A stretch of 64,000 nucleotides of DNA, from positions 1 through 64,000 of the forward strand of contig JAURVB010004880.1 in assembly GCA_033002965.1 (NCBI GenBank), in the 5' to 3' direction. The position numbers and the translations under genes are program-made. The stretch's first letter is position 1. Every line of letters begins with the position of its first letter. The notes under the pieces were generated by a model that saw nothing but the letters and a program-made list of their open reading frames with translations, was not told where the DNA came from and searched no databases. Shown piece after piece: positions 24,071 to 36,169 of this stretch. The DNA is from Piper betle. Its lineage: Eukaryota; Streptophyta; Magnoliopsida; Piperales; Piperaceae.

Positions 24071-25714
24071 AACTATGACACCCTAAATCCAGCTCGCTCG
24101 CAAACCAAACCAGACCATCACCGGTCCCAAGTGGATCTACTCTTGGCATCTCAAGATGGAAGATACTGATCGCTGTGCATGGATGAATGCACGAAATCCT
24201 ATCATGCTATTACGTTGATGACATGATAACTAGTTTACAAAATAAAATAATTATGATAAAATCGATAGAAATTCCAAAAATAAAATGGACAGAATCTCCC
24301 CTAAAAGTGCAATTTGGGACCACCCTGTCAAGTCAACCTGTGTCAATATATACATCGATATACGTTCATTACATCATATTTTTCACACACACATTTAATT
24401 TGGCCACATCAAAATATGCTACATTTTCGGGTCTCGACCCACTTGCTCATTATTCATCTTCACCTTTATCATGCAATATTTACACTAACATATATATTTC
24501 AGATCTTGCTATCATTATACATTTCTATATACCAAAATCTTCATCATAAGTATTACATTTTTTCCATAATAACATTACAAAACATTTAAAACAGTCAAAA
24601 CAAGCATTCACTCTGCAGCGCCCAAACTTCAATCGGGTTCAAATGGATGAGTTCGATAGAAGATCCGACAAATTCCTGCCAATCTGGTTTTCCAATATGG
24701 CTCTAGCGGGTTTTGGTGGTTTTCTGGCAGTTTTTTGGTGGCATCTACCAGTGGGATAGCTGTGGTATGGGGTACCGTTGGCACCGACTCGGCAAGCCCA
24801 ACATGTCTACGACCTCAACAAGGATGGCGGAGGTGGCCGCTTGCCAAAAAAGGGCAAAATAGAGGCGATCGGTGGTGGATGATGAGATATGGCTGGGATG
24901 GGCGGCAATGGTCTCCGCTCTTATCGGGGAAGGTTGTGGGATGGTCAACGACGTCGAGGTGGCAATTGGATCACGGCCGCGATTGTTGCCAGTGGCAAAA
25001 TTGGCGACAGGAGCACGATGCTAGGATGCAGCTCCCTCATGTCGTGGAGGCCGAGCGATGGCCAAGGGGGCTCGGGGTGGCACGGTGACGGCACGGTAGG
25101 GCTTGGCGATGTCGATCGCCAGCGGGGCGGTGTCAGTAGAGGCGGTGGCGAGAAGCTGAGGGCCAGCGTCAAGGGTTTGGGGGAAGAAGAGAAATGTCAA
25201 GGGGAAGAAATGGTTCGGTGGTGATATCGTAAATAAAACTTGACTCGAGTCTGACTCAAGTAAAAAATAATAACTATTCATAATAAATCCTAACAAATAA
25301 AAAAATGGGAAAATCCCATAAAATATAATTGTAACGACCCACCATTTTATCACAACATTGTGGGCCTAGCTGGCCAGGTGTTACTCACAATTAAGCAAAT
25401 ATGTCTAACATTTTTATTTAACAAAAACATATATAACGATCCCACAGTCTTAGACCGTTTCCCAGTAGCCACACTTATTTCTCAAATAAATAATAAAAGG
25501 AGTCCTCATATTTATTTTGCTCCATGCCCTGGTTGTCAATCACCTACTTTCGTATCTGCACACCTGCGGAGGCAATTCCGCGTTAGTGATTACAACACTA
25601 AGTAGTATAATAGATAAAACAAATCAAGTACATTCCACTATTTCCTTATGTTTATTTTAATATGCGGTGGAGCGATTCCGCTATACTCCAAAACAATGCG
25701 GAGGAGGTATCCGC

Positions 25715-26190
25715 TGTGATCCGCACACCCCAGCCGTAGCCCTTTTGTGGGGAGGCTACCACTACCGTCTCCAGTGCCAGTGCCTCGCACACCCTGGCCG
25801 TAGCCTTTTTGTAGGGAAGCTATCACTGCACTCAGGTGATTGCTACGCCCCGTTTGTGGGGAAGCTCTCACTACCAATTCTAGTGCCAGTGCCTCACACA
25901 CCCCGGCCGTAGCCTTTTTATGGGGAGGCTATCACTGCACTCCAGTGCCAGTGCCTTGCACACCCCGGCCGTAGCCTTTTTATGGGGAGGCTATCACTGC
26001 ACTCAGGTGAATGCTACGCCCCATTTGTGGGGAAGCTCTCACTACCAACTCTAGTGCCAGTGCCTCACACACCCCGGCCGTAGCCTTTTTATGGGGAGGC
26101 TATCACTGCACTCCAGTGCGATGGAGGAATCGCCCTGCCTCGCTCACCCCGGCCGTAGCCTTTTTATGGGGCGGCTATCACTACTCCAAA
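25715..26190 (-). repeat. LTR-B minisatellite, copy 1
   Basis: Six or seven imperfect units carry 'gtagcctttttatgggga' or a variant, followed by 'ggctatcactgcactc' or 'agctctcactaccaa', with spacers such as 'ccagtgcctcgcacacccc'. Unit starts are near 25736, 25800, 25912, 25972, 26079 and 26155. Unit length alternates between about 60 and 110 bp, so it is a higher-order array. It is also present at 30230-30860 and 46140-46710. Confidence 0.85.
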
Positions 26191-27947
26191 ACAATGTCGA
26201 TGCATTACACAATTTACGCACATAATACGACCCCGTGTCGGACTGAGTCAATTCTTTGACCCCGGTTGCACTCGGTGCATGGTGGTCGAATCTGGGCTCA
26301 GGCCGACCTAGGCTACCAACAAGGAAAGTACGATGTTCTACCTATTATACGTACCTGACTTGTGATTTCGTCTGACTGTGATCCGCTAACCCTAATCTGA
26401 ATGAGGGCATAAAATTATACATTAGTATAATTTTATTTTGCATGAACCTACATGCAACTACATGACTAATATACTATCAATTTTAAATGATGTAATTAGT
26501 TCATGTTAGTCTTCATTTCTTATTAAATTTTCAGCAATTCTAATGATAATTAATTATTAATTATCCCCATCCAAATCCCCATTATCTAATTGATAATTTA
26601 ATTATTAACATGTCCCATACTTACCTGGTTGTCATTCTACTTTAACAATTCATTTAACGACCCCAAAGCTCCCAGCTTTATTGTAGTCAACCAGCGAAAG
26701 CCGGTATTTTCACCATGCATGGCGACCAACCAGTAACGTGGCGGCCTCCATTTGCTGCTATGGCGTCTCCAACTTGGCCACCACATGGCAACCCTCAACC
26801 AGTCCTTGGCGACCCTCTTCCGGCTACCCAATCAGCAACCCCGACCTGACCATGGTGACTCCATGTCGGTCACATAATCAGCCCATGACCCATGGCAGCG
26901 TCTCCCTAGTCGGCTACATAAACAGCACCCGACCAGACCCATGGCGACTACTCTAGTCAGCCACATAAACAGCACCCGACCAACATGTCTTCTTTTCCTT
27001 CCACCCAATTTCAGACCCCATCTTCTATCTACCCCACTGATCCTATTGGAAAAACCCCAAAGATCCAATCTTTATCCGCTGCTATCTCATGGAACTCGGA
27101 CTACACCCTACATGGGGACCTTAATTTCACCATTCATGGTGGTCGACCAGCAGCCATGGCGACCATGTCCTGCCCCATCAAGGTGACGACCAGCACCACC
27201 CCAAGTGACGACCAGTCTGCCCTTTCCATGGCGGATCCACGTCTGGCCAGCAACACCACCCATGGCAACACCAACCTAGTCTCCCTTCACGTTCCTGATT
27301 TACATCCCTCCCCGATGGTCTGACTCGGCCACCCAAGGTGACTCCGTCCGGCCAACCGCACCGCTGGGAGCACTCCCTACTTCCAGCACGTCAACCCAAC
27401 TCACAAGGATGGAAGATGGTGTTGTTGCTGCTGCAAAAACAGCAAGACGTCCTCCTGGTTTTCTTCTTCCCTTGTTGATTTCTCATTTGATTCTTATGTT
27501 TATCATGTTTATGATTTATGCAACATGTGTATGCATGCAATAGAAGAAAAAGAAAGGAAAAGAAATTACCCGAGCGAAGGAGGAAAACCAGCGTCTGTCC
27601 AAGGAGGAAAAAGATGTAGATGACGCCCTCCCCTTCTCCTTTTATCAAGAATAAGATGACGGCTAGGGTATGTGGAAACACCCTTCCACCGTAATTCCTT
27701 TAACCGGGTAATTGGGTAATCAACACGGTTCACTTAACCATTTCACTTAACCTCTTAAATGGGTACATGGTTTAGTTCACTTAAATGGTTAAATGGATAA
27801 GTAATGTGGTCGACTCGACCGATTCAACTAGAATCGTCCGGTTAGAAATTACTTTTCAATTAACCGGGTAATTCATACTTAACCAGCTAACGAATTTTTT
27901 TCCACGTTCGATCCCACCGCGTCGAACGTTATTTTTTATTATTGTTG

Positions 27948-27948
<1 letters not shown>

Positions 27949-28000
<52 letters not shown>

Positions 28001-28006
28001 TATATT
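27949..28006. repeat. (TA)n microsatellite
   Basis: About 25 TA units with one interruption lie in the first 75 bp of LTR-B copy 1. The corresponding place in copy 2 carries (AAT)n instead (28385-28427), so the site just inside the LTR start is prone to microsatellite growth. Confidence 0.9.
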
Positions 28007-28370
28007 TCCTGGGTCTTTACAATAATACATGCCACAACATCACAATGACATGCTCTATAACTATTAGCCTACCCAAGCAGTCCTATAACGTGTCCTAATG
28101 CGTTATTCGGCCTAAAAATAATTTTATGGTCTAATACTAAAATAATAGATATTGAGTGTACTCTCATATATTATGATAACTCATTCTGTTGTTATCTTAC
28201 AAACGTTATCATTATATACATGGGTACACATGACCCTTGTGGTTCATGACACACAACTAGCCTCGACTCAGTACTGTGTTCTAAAATTGACTCGACTAAA
28301 AATAATGCTTGAACCAACCGGTTCAAATTACAAAACCATGACTATTGTCGTGGGTTTTAGACACTGGCTA

Positions 28371-31245
28371 TGTAAAGACCTGAAAATAATAATAATAATA
28401 ATAATAACAATAATAATAATAATAATGACGTTCGACGCAGTGGGATCGAACGTGGGAAAAAATTCGTTAGCTGGATAAGTATGAATTACCCGGTTAATTG
28501 AAAAGTAATTTTTAATTGGATAATTCTAGTTGAATCGGTCGAGTCGACTACATTATTTATCCAATTAACCATTTAAGTGAACCATACCATGTACCCATTT
28601 AACAGGTTAAGTGAAATGGTTAAGTGGACCATGTTGATTACCCAATTACCTGGTTAAAGGAATTACGGTGAAAGGGTGCTTCCACGTACCCTAGCCGTCA
28701 TTTTATTCATTATAAAAGGAAAAGAGGGGGGGCGTCATCTACATTTTTCCTCCTTAGACAGACACCGGATTTCCTCCTTCGCTCGGGTAATTTTCTTTCC
28801 TTTCTTTTTCTTTTGTTGCATGCATACACATGTTGCATAAATCATAAACATGATAAACATAAGAATTAAATGAGAAATCAACAAGGGAAGAAGAAAACCA
28901 GGAGGACGTCCTACTGTTTTCCAGCAGCAACCACGCCATGTTTCCTTCCATGGTGCGGGGTTGACGTGCTGGAGGTGGGAATTGCTCCCGACGGTGATGC
29001 TGGCTGGATGGAGTCACCTTGGAGGGCCAAAACAGACCGTCGAGGAGGCACGCAGGTCTGAAATCCGAGGGGAGAACAGGTCGGTGTTGCCATGGGTGGT
29101 GTTGCTGGCCAGACGTGGATCCGCCATGGAAAGTGCAGACTGGTCGTCACCTGGGATGGTGCTGGTCGTCACCTTGATGGGGCAGGACATGGTCGCCATG
29201 GCTGCTAGTCGGCCACCATTAATGGTGAAATTAAGGTCCCCATATAGGGTGTAGTCCGAGTTTCATGAGATAGCAGCGGATAGAGATTGGATCTTTGGGG
29301 TTTTTTTCCAATCGGATCAGTGGGGTAGATAGAAGATGGGGTCTGAAATTGGGTGGAAGGAAAAGAAGACATGCTGGTCGGGTGTTGTTTATGTGGCCGA
29401 CTAGAGTAGCGTCATGGGTCTGGTCGGGTGTGTTTATGTGGCCGACTAGGGTAGACGCCATGGGTCATGGGCTGATTATGTGACCGACATGGAGTCACCA
29501 TGGTCAGGTCGGGGTTGCTGATTGGGTGGCCGGAATGGGGTCGCCAAGGACTGGTTGAGGGTTGCCATGTGGTGGCCAAGTTGGAGACGCCATGGCAGCA
29601 AATGGAGGCCGCCACGTTACTGGTTGGTCGCCATGCATGATGAAAATACCGGCTTTCACGGGTTGACTACAATAAAGCTGGGAGCTTTGAGGTCGTTAAA
29701 TGAATTGTTAAAGTAGAATGGCAACCAGGTAAATATGGGAGAACTCGATGCGGTTGAGTTAGAATATAAGGTAAATACAAAAGAATTAAGTATGGGACAT
29801 GTTAATAATTAAATTATCAATTAGATAATGGGGATTTGGATGGGGATAATTAATAATTAATTATCATTAGAATTGCTGAAAATTTAATAAGAAATGAAGA
29901 CTAACATGAACTAATTACATCATTTAAAATTGATAGTATATTAGTCATGTAAGTTGCATGTAGGTTCATGCAAAATAAAATTATACTAATGTATAATTTT
30001 ATGCCCTCATTCAGATTAGGGTTCACGGGTCACAGTCAGACGAAATCACAAGTCAGGTACGTATAATAGGTAGAACATCGTATTTTCCTTGTTGGTAGCC
30101 TTGGTCGGCCTGAGCCCAGATTCGACCACCATGCACCGAGTGCAACCGGGGTCAAAGAATTGACTCAGTCCGACACTGGGTCGTATTATGTGTGTAAAGT
30201 TTGTAATGCATCAACATTGTTTTGGAGTAGTGATAGCTGCCCCATAAAAAGGCTACGGCCGGGGTGAGCGAGGCACAACGATTCCTCCATCGCACTGGAG
30301 TGCAGTGATAGCCTCCCCATAAAAAGGCTATGGCCGGGGTGTGTGAGGCACTGGCACTAGAGTTGGCAGTGAGAGCTTCCCCACAAACGGGGCATAGCAA
30401 TCACCTGAGTGCAGTGATAGCCTCCCCATAAAAAGGCTACGGCCGGGGTGTGCAAGGCACTGGCACTGGAGTGCAGTGATAGCCTTCCCATAAAAAGGTT
30501 ACGGCCTGGGTATGCGAGGCACTAGCACTAGAGTTGGCAGTGAGAGCTTCCCCACAAACAGGGCATAGCAATCACATATGATAGCCTCCCCATAAAAAGG
30601 CTACGGCCGGGGTGTGCAAGGCACTGGCACTGGAGTGCAGTGATAGCCTCCCCATAAAAAGGCTACGGCCGGGGTGTGCGAGGCACTGGCACTAGAATTG
30701 GTAGTGAGAGCTTCCCCACAAACGGGGCGTAGCAATCACCTGAGTGCAGTGATAGCTTCCCCACAAAAAGGCTACGGCTGGGGTGTGCGAGGCACTGGCA
30801 CTGGAGACGGTAGTGGTAGCCTCCCCACAAAAGGGCTACGGCCGGGGTGTGCGGATCACAGCGGATACCTCCTCCGCATTGTTTTGGAGTATAGCGGAAT
30901 CGCTCCACCGCATATTAAAATAAACATAAGGAAATAGTGGAATGTACTTGATTTGTTTTATCTATTATACTACTTAGTGTTGTAATCACTAACGCGGAAT
31001 TGCCTCCGCAGGTGTGCAGATACGAAATTAGGTGATTGACAACCAGGAGGGCATGGAGCAAAATAAATATGAGGACTCCTTTTTTTATTTATTTGAGAAA
31101 TAAGTATGGCTACTGGGAAACGGTCTAAGACTGTGGGATCTTTATATATGTTTTTGTTAAAAAAATGTTAGACATATTTGCTTAATTGTGAGTAACACCT
31201 GGCCAGCTAGGCCCACAATGTTGTGACAAATGGCGGGTCGTTACA
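28371..31245 (+). mobile_element. LTR-B solo LTR no. 2 (plus orientation)
   Basis: The 2875 bp segment starts TGTAAAGACC at 28371, ends GGGTCGTTACA at 31245, and is flanked by GGCTA on both sides (28366-28370 and 31246-31250). It is the inverted counterpart of copy 1, in near-identical order: the (AAT)n start, the G/C-richer block at 28680-29700, the AT-rich stretch, and the minisatellite at 30230-30860. It inserted into the Ty3 pol sequence beside the LTR-A element's target duplication. Confidence 0.85.
30230..30860 (+). repeat. LTR-B minisatellite, copy 2
   Basis: This is the same array as at 25715-26190 in reverse complement, with about eight units ('cccataaaaaggctacggcc' repeated). It is longer than copy 1 by one or two units, so unit number differs between copies of the LTR. 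Confidence 0.85.
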
Positions 31246-31250
31246 GGCTA

Positions 31251-33190
31251 TTATTGCCGATTTATCCAAGACTATGCTAAGATTGCTTCTCCTTTGAACG
31301 ATTTATTGAAGAAAGAGGGGTTCCAGTGTTCGAGGTAGACAAAGGAGGCCTTTGAAGCCTTGAAAACTACAATGACCAATGCACCGATGTCGGCTCTACT
31401 TGCTTTCATTTTGCCCTTTGAGTTGGAGTGTGATGCTAGCAGTAATGGGATCAGTGTAGCATTGTTGCAGAGGGGGAAGCCTATTGCCTTTGCAAGTTGC
31501 GTGATATCCAAACATGCTAGAGGCCAATCTACCTATGAGAAGACATTAATGGCCATTTTGAAGCGGTATGTAAGTGGTGACCTTATTTGCTAGGGAGTCG
31601 GTTTACCATCAAGACGGACCATAGCAGCCACAAGTACCTCCTTGAGCAACGAATAATAAAGGTAGTTCAGGAGAAGTGGCTCACCAAGCTAATGGCGTTC
31701 GACTATGAGATCATCTACATGTACGGTAAGGATAATGTTGTCACAGATACATTCTCTAGGAGAGATAAGGAGGTAACTGAGTGTCAGGTAATGGTAGTAA
31801 GTAGACCACAATTTACTTTGACAGATAGATTATGGGCAGAGCTAGTGGAGGATATTGTTTTAGCTACACTCATTGCACGCCTCTCAAGCATTCCGAACTT
31901 TGACAGCCCCTATTTATTGTGTGACGCTTTCCTTTGGTATAAGGGGAAGTTAGTGATACCAGCTTTAAATGAATTACAAACCCTCATCCTTTAGGAATTG
32001 CATGCTACTATGAAGGGAGGGTATTCAAGATTTGAGCAAACCTACTTTTGCTTTAGTCATTCCTTTTATTAGAAGGGCCAAAAGAAAGATGTTAAGAGTT
32101 TTATGGATGCCTGTGATGTTTGCGAACACCACAAGTATTATACCCCATCACCAAGTGGTTAACTTCAACCCCTAATGATACCTTCGATCATTTGGATAGA
32201 TATTTCTATGAATTTTGTAGAGGGGTTACCTTCTCTGGCATACCCCTCTATTTTGGTGGTAGGAGATCGTTTGAACAAATTTGGTAATTTCATTCCCCTT
32301 ACTCACCCCTTTATGGCTAAGCAAGTAGCTGAACAGTTTGTGGAGCGCGTAGCTATAATCCAGCATGCCAAAGTTCATTATCACTAATTGTGATTCAGTT
32401 TTTCTCAGTGAATTTTGGAGGGAATTTTTCAGGTTACAAGGGACAACTCACAAGATGAGTACAACAAATCACCCGTAGATAAATGCACAAACAGAAGTAT
32501 TGAACCACTACTTAAAGATATATTTATGATGCTATATTAATGACCACCCTAAACAGTTCTCTCGCTTCTTGCCTTGGGCACAAATGTGGTATAATATCAC
32601 CTTTCATTTGACTACCTGAATCACTCCCTATGAGGCCATGTTTGGACGTCCCCACCCTCTGTACCTAGATATGTCTTAGGGAGTTCTGTTGTTGGTGAGG
32701 TGGATCATCAACTAAGGGTTCATGATGAGGCCTTGGCACTGTTGAAGGCCCATTTCACTGAAGCTTAAAGCTGAATGAATGCACATTATCATCTCGGGTG
32801 GCATGATGTAACTTTTTCAATCAGTGATATGGTCTACTTGAAGATCCAACCCTTTCACGGTCTTTCGCTTCACCAGCCGGCTAATCAAAAACTTGTTGTT
32901 CGATTATAGCCCTTATAAAGTTTTGGAGTGTATTAGAGAGGTGTCTTACTGCCTAGAACAACCTAATGGAGCAATAGTTCACCCCATCTTTCATGTGTCC
33001 AAACTTTAAAGGTCTAATCGATACTCCTTCTATGGCTTATCCAGACCTTCCTCATTTTGCTACTATGGTCTTTACGTTGTTGACTTTTGTGGTTTTCAAA
33101 TGGTTCCTCTCCTACAACTACAAATCATAGAGGCTCCTCCAACCAAGTAGCATGGTTTTGTGCACCTAGATTATTTAACCATTAGATCTA
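31251..33190 (+). pseudogene. Ty3 RNase H and integrase, continuation of pol
   Basis: The pol frame resumes with 'YYCRFIQDYAKIASPL', the direct continuation of the 'FLGLT' at 19716. RNase H motifs follow: 'ELECDASSNGISVALLQRG' (about 31420), then 'TIKTDHSSHKYLLEQR' (about 31605). The integrase zinc region at 31995-32145 has 'LHATMKGGYSRF', where the second His of HHCC is Tyr, and 'CDVCEHHK'. The catalytic core starts 'WIDISMNFVEGLP' (about 32195) with 'HPFMAKQVAEQFVERV'. From 32400 the reading frame is shattered. I could not see a clear chromodomain. Overall it fits a Reina/Tekay-like chromovirus. Confidence 0.85.
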
Positions 33191-35317
33191 GAACTCCAGG
33201 GCTTAGAAAACATGCACAAAATTAGTTAGATTTGTGTACCCCAGTCTGGAAAATAGAGGAAATACAGTAAGGTACACAAAAGCTAGCAAACTATTACGAT
33301 ATCATATCACAAGGCATAAGTCGGTGGCATGAGTTGGAGAACAGGCCACACGACCACAATATCATCACATGACTCATAGTCTCAAGTCATCAACATAAGC
33401 ATACCATACTTATCAGAAATAATAGAAGTCTCCAAGGGACACAACACAACACTGCAACACCGCCAAAACACACAATACCAAAAGCTATCCCAGCTTCCAC
33501 TGGGGTCCTCATGATCAGCCCATCTACATCGACCAACAACAACCCCGCTCACCTACATAATATAAGAGAATGCGTCAGTAACTAGTGTCATTGAGTCTCA
33601 AATAACTAATAGGGAAAATCACAATACTGGCAAATGTATAAAATAGTCATCCACGAGAAACTGAAATGAAATAGTGTCTTCTCCATGACATATTGATCAT
33701 AAGAAAGTGTCAATAAAGCCTAATCATAATCATAATCATTGGTAACCGTACACATGGACCGAATAATAACTCACTATAACATGTTAATAATATGGCCAAT
33801 AGTGCCTAGGAAATAATACCTACAGCACTGCTCAGTCTGGATATACTTGTAAGAAGTGTACATGATGAAATATACTACTAAAGTATACACTATTAGCAAG
33901 TAGTAAGTTGATATCATATACATAAGACTGTTACCGAGGACCACACATGAGTACAAACCGGGCCCCTCAGTGATGTTACACATCCATCCATCTCGCGTGC
34001 AAGTCGAAATTCGAAAACATAATACATGTATAAGGTCTGGGCATGAACATTTAAAATAGCGTTAAAGTGCGACTTTGAGCTAGATCTTATGACATTAGAA
34101 ATCACATCAAGGGATCTCATCCTTGAGGTTTTATTAATCTGGAAGATCATTTAAATGGCTCATAGGTAGTGGGATCTAATAAAATACCACTAACTTCCCA
34201 CTACTTATGTTCTACAATATAAATCAAATCACATGGGCCAAGTAGGAGATCAAACAGAAAAGAGTCCTAATGAACTTGAAAAGAGCACTTCGTCCTACCA
34301 TGGTAAGCCCAACTCCAAGCGGCCTAGCAGTGTGAACAATTACATGACCTTGTATGATGAATGCATTCAATGCATGAACAATCGTAGATACAATAAGAAT
34401 GCATGGCATGCAATAGGAATTATTTAACACACAACTGATTTGATCTGATACCTGCACTCATATGTGAATTCATATATTGTAAAATAAGTTGGACATGTTA
34501 ATAAACTATGTGCTAAAGTCATAATTGTGATGTCAGTAAATTAGGACATCAACTAAGTTTAAACCCATGTAATTGTGATATCAAAAGATGTCAATGTACC
34601 CGAGGATCTGGACACCAATCTAGAGATATCCTAACACACTACACAGTACCACAATATTTAAATTATCATTAAGATAACCCAACCTAATTGGTAAGTTAGT
34701 TGGCAACTGAGCAGTTAAATCACTGAGGCAAATTAAGATTTGGAACTTGAAAGATGCCAAATTAGACAGATTCAGTTGGCCCTGACAGAGCGAATTAAAA
34801 TGTCGCAAGCAACCAACCCAACTATGCGAATAATACTTATTATTAATTAGATCTTTTATCATTTATTAAATTAATTAATTTCATTGTAAAGTTAATTAAG
34901 ATCACATGATGGTTTCATTTTAAAGTTAAGCATGCACAAAAATTATTATAACATTGCTTATTTAATTAATTAATGTTTGGCACATAATTCGAGGTGACTC
35001 AAACGCAATATGATGTACAAATCTTTTTAGCATTACAACCTTGATTAGATAATTTAGGTAGTGTTTTACCACGCACAATCATTAACGCACAAAACACAAC
35101 CAATTATCAATAAAGGTGCAACCTTTTTATAAAAGTCACATTTTTATAATGATCTAACATGCAAAACATATTGAATAATATACCAAAATAATCAAAATGA
35201 TATGATCTATCTGATTCTATCAAGATCTACATGAAATAATGCAAATCATGCAAACAACTAAAGAAAAGGGGAAGAAAAGTGTACCAGGAGGAAGGGGAAA
35301 AGAAAGGGGGAAGAAAG

Positions 35318-35725
35318 GGGGAAGAAGGAGGAGAAATGAAGGGAGGAGAAACAAGGAGAAAAGAAGAGAAGAAGGGAGGAGGAGCTAGGATGCAGCCAAG
35401 GGGAGAGGAGGAGAAGAGGGGGAGAAAAGAGGGGTGGCTAGGGTTTTTGTTAAAAACCCTAAAATGCACCAACGTCTCCCCGCAATTTCCCACACGCACT
35501 TCATGCACAGGCGCAAAGGCTCTTGGAGGGTGCCCTTGCACCCAACACTTGGCCACAACAAGGACAAAGAGGAAAAAGAAGAGTAAAGGGAGGAAAGGGA
35601 AGGAAGGAAAGGAAAGGAAAAGGAAGAAAGCAGGGTGGGACAGCTTCAAAACACAACTAGAACTCGAGAGTATGACGAAGATGCATATGACATGACTCTA
35701 ATGTGACACACGGCCATAGGCTAAC
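35318..35725. repeat. Left copy of a 0.4 kb direct duplication
   Basis: The 408 bp from 'ggggaagaaggaggagaaat' to 'ggccataggctaac' recurs at 38592-38991 with only a few substitutions and short indels. It lies exactly against the left end of the LTR-A solo LTR. It is purine-rich on the plus strand; the open frames in it are low-complexity. Confidence 0.9.
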
Positions 35726-36169
35726 TGTAAAACCCGTGACTCGAGTCAGAGTTTTACGGGAGTGAACCAGTCGGTTCAACGTCGGTTCGAGTCGAGTCAG
35801 CTTCATGGACCGCGAGCTGAGTTGAGGCCAGCTGTGAGTTATGAGCGATGAGAGTCATGTATGCTCAAGTATACGATGATAACGTCAAAAAAAGATGATG
35901 AAAAATGGGTTATCAAGTATATGGAGGTATGCAGTATTGATTGTTATTTTTATTTGATCGTAGAATATTTTTAGGGCCGAATGACGAATTAGGACGCGAT
36001 ATAGGTGAGTTTGGGTGGGTTATTAGTTATAGAACATATCATTTGGATGTTGCTGTGTTCGTTTGATTTTACGGGATTTTTCCCAATTTTTTTGGATTTT
36101 TTTAGGATTTATTAGGAGATAGTTATTATTATTGACTCGAGTCGGAGTCGAGTCAAGTTTAATTTACAA

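Larger units (their letters stand above)
25330..28021 (-). mobile_element. LTR-B solo LTR no. 1 (minus orientation)
   Basis: The 2692 bp segment begins (minus strand) TGTAAAGACCC at 28021 and ends GGGTCGTTACA at 25330. It is flanked by ATAAT on both sides (25325-25329 and 28022-28026). No primer site, polypurine tract or coding region is present, so this is a solo LTR left by recombination between two LTRs. It contains the minisatellite at 25715-26190, a G/C-richer block at 26640-27400 and a (TA)n run near its start. Confidence 0.85.
19717..28361 (-). mobile_element. Gag-only LTR-A retrotransposon (TR-GAG type)
   Basis: The minus-strand element consists of a 5' LTR (28361 down to 24076, interrupted by an LTR-B solo LTR), a primer site, a 1.93 kb internal region with only gag, a polypurine tract, and a 3' LTR (22144-19717). 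It is flanked by CACAG (19712-19716) and CACTG (28362-28366), a one-mismatch 5 bp target-site duplication. It interrupts the Ty3 pol frame. Non-autonomous elements with LTRs and gag only have been named TR-GAG in plants; mobility would need pol from another element. Confidence 0.8.
24076..28361 (-). mobile_element. LTR-A 5' LTR, split by an LTR-B solo LTR
   Basis: The LTR pieces are 24076-25329 and 28027-28361. Without the insert they total about 1.59 kb. The start at 28361 reads TCTAAAACCC, a one-base change from TGTAAAACCC. Compared with other copies about 1.35 kb is missing at about 24610: the sequence passes straight from the 3' tail to the CpG-rich block, so the promoter/hairpin module is absent. 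The 5' LTR therefore could not drive transcription in its present form. Confidence 0.75.

Noticed and set aside
25667..25912. 81-codon frame recurring in all three LTR-B copies (also 30663-30908 and 46083-46391)
   Set aside because: It is the translation of the minisatellite, antisense to the LTR. The copies are similar because the DNA is; length differs and no start or promoter context supports coding.
25715..26190. CRISPR-like regular array
   Set aside because: Units are imperfect, spacers are repeated rather than unique, the genome is a plant nuclear one, and the array lies in an LTR.
25330..31245. A foldback transposon with 2.7 kb terminal inverted repeats
   Set aside because: Each arm has TG...CA LTR ends and its own 5 bp duplication (ATAAT, GGCTA), and a third copy occurs alone at 45746-47684. 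Two separate solo LTRs explain it better.
31272..31511. Minus-strand frame of 79 codons
   Set aside because: It is the shadow of the RNase H coding strand of the Ty3 element.
35227..35695. Frames of about 140 codons on both strands
   Set aside because: They are low-complexity frames (poly-Pro/Phe or Lys/Gly/Glu) in purine-rich LTR-F sequence and are present twice only because of the 0.4 kb duplication.
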